Positions 7,043 through 7,976 of a stretch of DNA of 7,976 nt are shown here, one piece after another. Every line of letters starts with the position of its first letter. The first letter of the stretch is position 1. This DNA is from Candidatus Aminicenantota bacterium (GTDB taxonomy: Bacteria > Acidobacteriota > Aminicenantia > Aminicenantales > Saccharicenantaceae): the NCBI GenBank assembly GCA_022867105.1, contig JALHVH010000154.1, positions 1-7,976 of the forward strand, in the 5' to 3' direction. A model generated the notes under the pieces. The model saw only the letters and a list, made by a program, of their open reading frames with translations. It did no database searches and was not told the origin of the DNA. The position numbers and the translations under genes are program-made.

Positions 7043-7822
7043 TTAAAACCCGTAGATAAGTCTGAGAGACGCGCTCAGGTCGGTCCCTCCCTTGGCGGGG
7101 ACGATCCCCGCTTCTCCCCTGAGGCCGAACTGCCGGGTCACTTGGAAGGTCGTTCCCAGGGAGATCCGAACGAGGCCTTTTTGTCGCATCTCCCGGACTT
7201 GCGTTCCCTGAAGATCCCCCATGGTCTCCGTCATTCGGAAGTCCCCCCAGAGCCAATTCAGCGAGACGCCCAAGTAGGGCCTGAAGTTCTCGTAGGCCGC
7301 ATAGACCAGCGAAGCTCCCGCATTCAGCTGCGACCACCTCGGCTTTCCCTGAGTTTCCCCTGGAACGGCGAATCCTTCGATGAGCCATTTTTTCGTGGAT
7401 CCCAAGGAAGAGACGAACTGGACGGCCGCTTCCGTCTGAAAGTCCCCAAAAGAAAAGAGGCCCTTGCGGAGCTCTCCGCCGAGAACGATTCCCTTCACCG
7501 CGCCCGCCTGGTAACTTATGGAGAACGGCAGGTTCCGGAAGAGCAGCCCATTGAAATCGGAGAAGCTCAATCCCGCGAACAAGCCCAGGGCAAGATGGAT
7601 GGGGAATTCGAATTCCGAGGTCAGGAAGACGTTGAAAGCTTTGAGCTTTGACCCGTCGGTCCCCTTATCCCATTGGACGTTCCGCGAAAGAATGTCCGCC
7701 CCTAAGCCCAGTTTGAAGTTTATGCCCTTGGACAGGCCCTCCTCTTGCGCCAGGCCTGCGGCGGTCCCGGCCAGGAGCAGGCCGGCCGCTAGGAAAACGT
7801 GCAGCGCCGCCCTTTTTCTCAT
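7043..7822 (-). CDS. Predicted outer-membrane beta-barrel protein, function unknown
   Basis: I do not recognise a named family. The 259 residues begin with a clear signal peptide (MRKR, hydrophobic 6-22, cleavage probably after GLA at 25). The rest alternates polar and hydrophobic residues with many Gly and aromatic residues, as in amphipathic beta strands, for example INFKLGLGADIL (34-45), LALGLFAGLSF (77-87), YLGVSLNWLWGDF (183-195) and LVRISLGTTFQV (217-228). The last strand, LSASLRLIYGF (249-259), ends in Phe, matching the C-terminal signal read by the BAM complex. The length would allow about 8-12 strands. GGAGG lies five bases before the ATG. The gene heads a compact group with a secreted protease and recN, and follows the tail of a possible BamD-like gene. 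A periplasmic beta-rich protein is the alternative. Confidence 0.75.
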   Translation of the reverse strand: MRKRAALHVFLAAGLLLAGTAAGLAQEEGLSKGINFKLGLGADILSRNVQWDKGTDGSKLKAFNVFLTSEFEFPIHLALGLFAGLSFSDFNGLLFRNLPFSISYQAGAVKGIVLGGELRKGLFSFGDFQTEAAVQFVSSLGSTKKWLIEGFAVPGETQGKPRWSQLNAGASLVYAAYENFRPYLGVSLNWLWGDFRMTETMGDLQGTQVREMRQKGLVRISLGTTFQVTRQFGLRGEAGIVPAKGGTDLSASLRLIYGF

Positions 7823-7827
7823 GTTGA

Positions 7828-7832
7828 CCTCC
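7828..7832 (-). promoter_or_regulatory. Shine-Dalgarno of the beta-barrel gene; 45-base gap
   Basis: GGAGG on the minus strand is spaced five bases from the ATG at 7822. The 45-base gap to the upstream stop (7823-7867) holds a TTAACA resembling a -35 and a GACAATGACAAT direct repeat, but no convincing -10 at the right distance and no terminator. The barrel gene may therefore be transcribed from further upstream. Confidence 0.6.
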
Positions 7833-7867
7833 GATCTGAAATTGTCATTGTCTGTCTATGTTAAAGC

Positions 7868-7976
7868 CTATTCTTGTTTCTTCGCCTTGTCCGCGACTTC
7901 GATCTGCCTGAGCCGTTCCTGGGCCTTCTTGGCGAAAGCGCTTTTCGGATAATCCGTGACCAGCTTCGTGAAATAA
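7868..7976 (-). CDS. C-terminal end of a probable TPR / BamD-like lipoprotein (5' part outside window)
   Basis: Only the last 35 codons are present, ending at TAG (7870-7868). The readable segment, YFTKLVTDYPKSAFAKKAQE followed by RLRQIEVADKAKKQE, has the shape of a final tetratricopeptide helix pair. The phrase 'DYP.S.FA.KA..RL' is typical of the ends of BamD, CpoB/YbgF and related periplasmic TPR proteins, and it is followed by a charged tail. A BamD assignment would suit the neighbouring outer-membrane protein gene, but the lipobox and main repeats are not visible. CpoB or a general TPR protein is equally possible. Confidence 0.55.
   Translation of the reverse strand, partial: YFTKLVTDYPKSAFAKKAQERLRQIEVADKAKKQE

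Overview
The window looks like a stretch of bacterial chromosome carrying housekeeping genes, all on the minus strand and very densely packed. Base composition is GC-rich (roughly 60% by eye). Two genes with export signals, one ending in an outer-membrane-type C-terminal Phe, point to a diderm (Gram-negative-type) bacterium. The lineage cannot be fixed from the sequence. An Acidobacteriota/Aminicenantota- or Deltaproteobacteria-like organism would fit, but this is a guess.

Read in the direction of transcription (from 7976 down to 1), the window holds: the last 35 residues of a probable TPR/BamD-like protein; a signal-peptide-bearing beta-barrel protein; a secreted subtilisin-family (S8) protease with an N-terminal prodomain; recN (recombinational repair ATPase); miaB (tRNA methylthiotransferase); nusA (transcription elongation factor, short form without C-terminal acidic repeats); and the first 452 codons of infB (translation initiation factor IF2), which runs off the left edge. 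No gap between genes exceeds about 90 bases. There are no RNA genes, mobile elements or CRISPR arrays.

Spacing suggests three transcription blocks. Block 1 is barrel-protease-recN, with gaps of 21 and 10 bases, good Shine-Dalgarno sequences and no visible internal promoter. Block 2 is miaB, behind a perfect TATAAT -10 box. Block 3 is nusA-infB, behind TTGCGC-N17-TATAAT and joined by an ATGA stop/start overlap. No convincing intrinsic terminator lies between the blocks, so read-through is likely.

I see no novel multi-gene defence or mobile system. The points most worth a second look are single-residue departures at catalytic positions: Asn instead of the usual Asp in the IF2 P-loop (GHVNHGKT), and Ser instead of the oxyanion-hole Asn in the S8 protease. 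Others are the unusual contexts: no rimP before nusA-infB, a secreted protease tightly linked to recN, and regulatory-looking repeats or hairpins at the miaB and nusA promoters.
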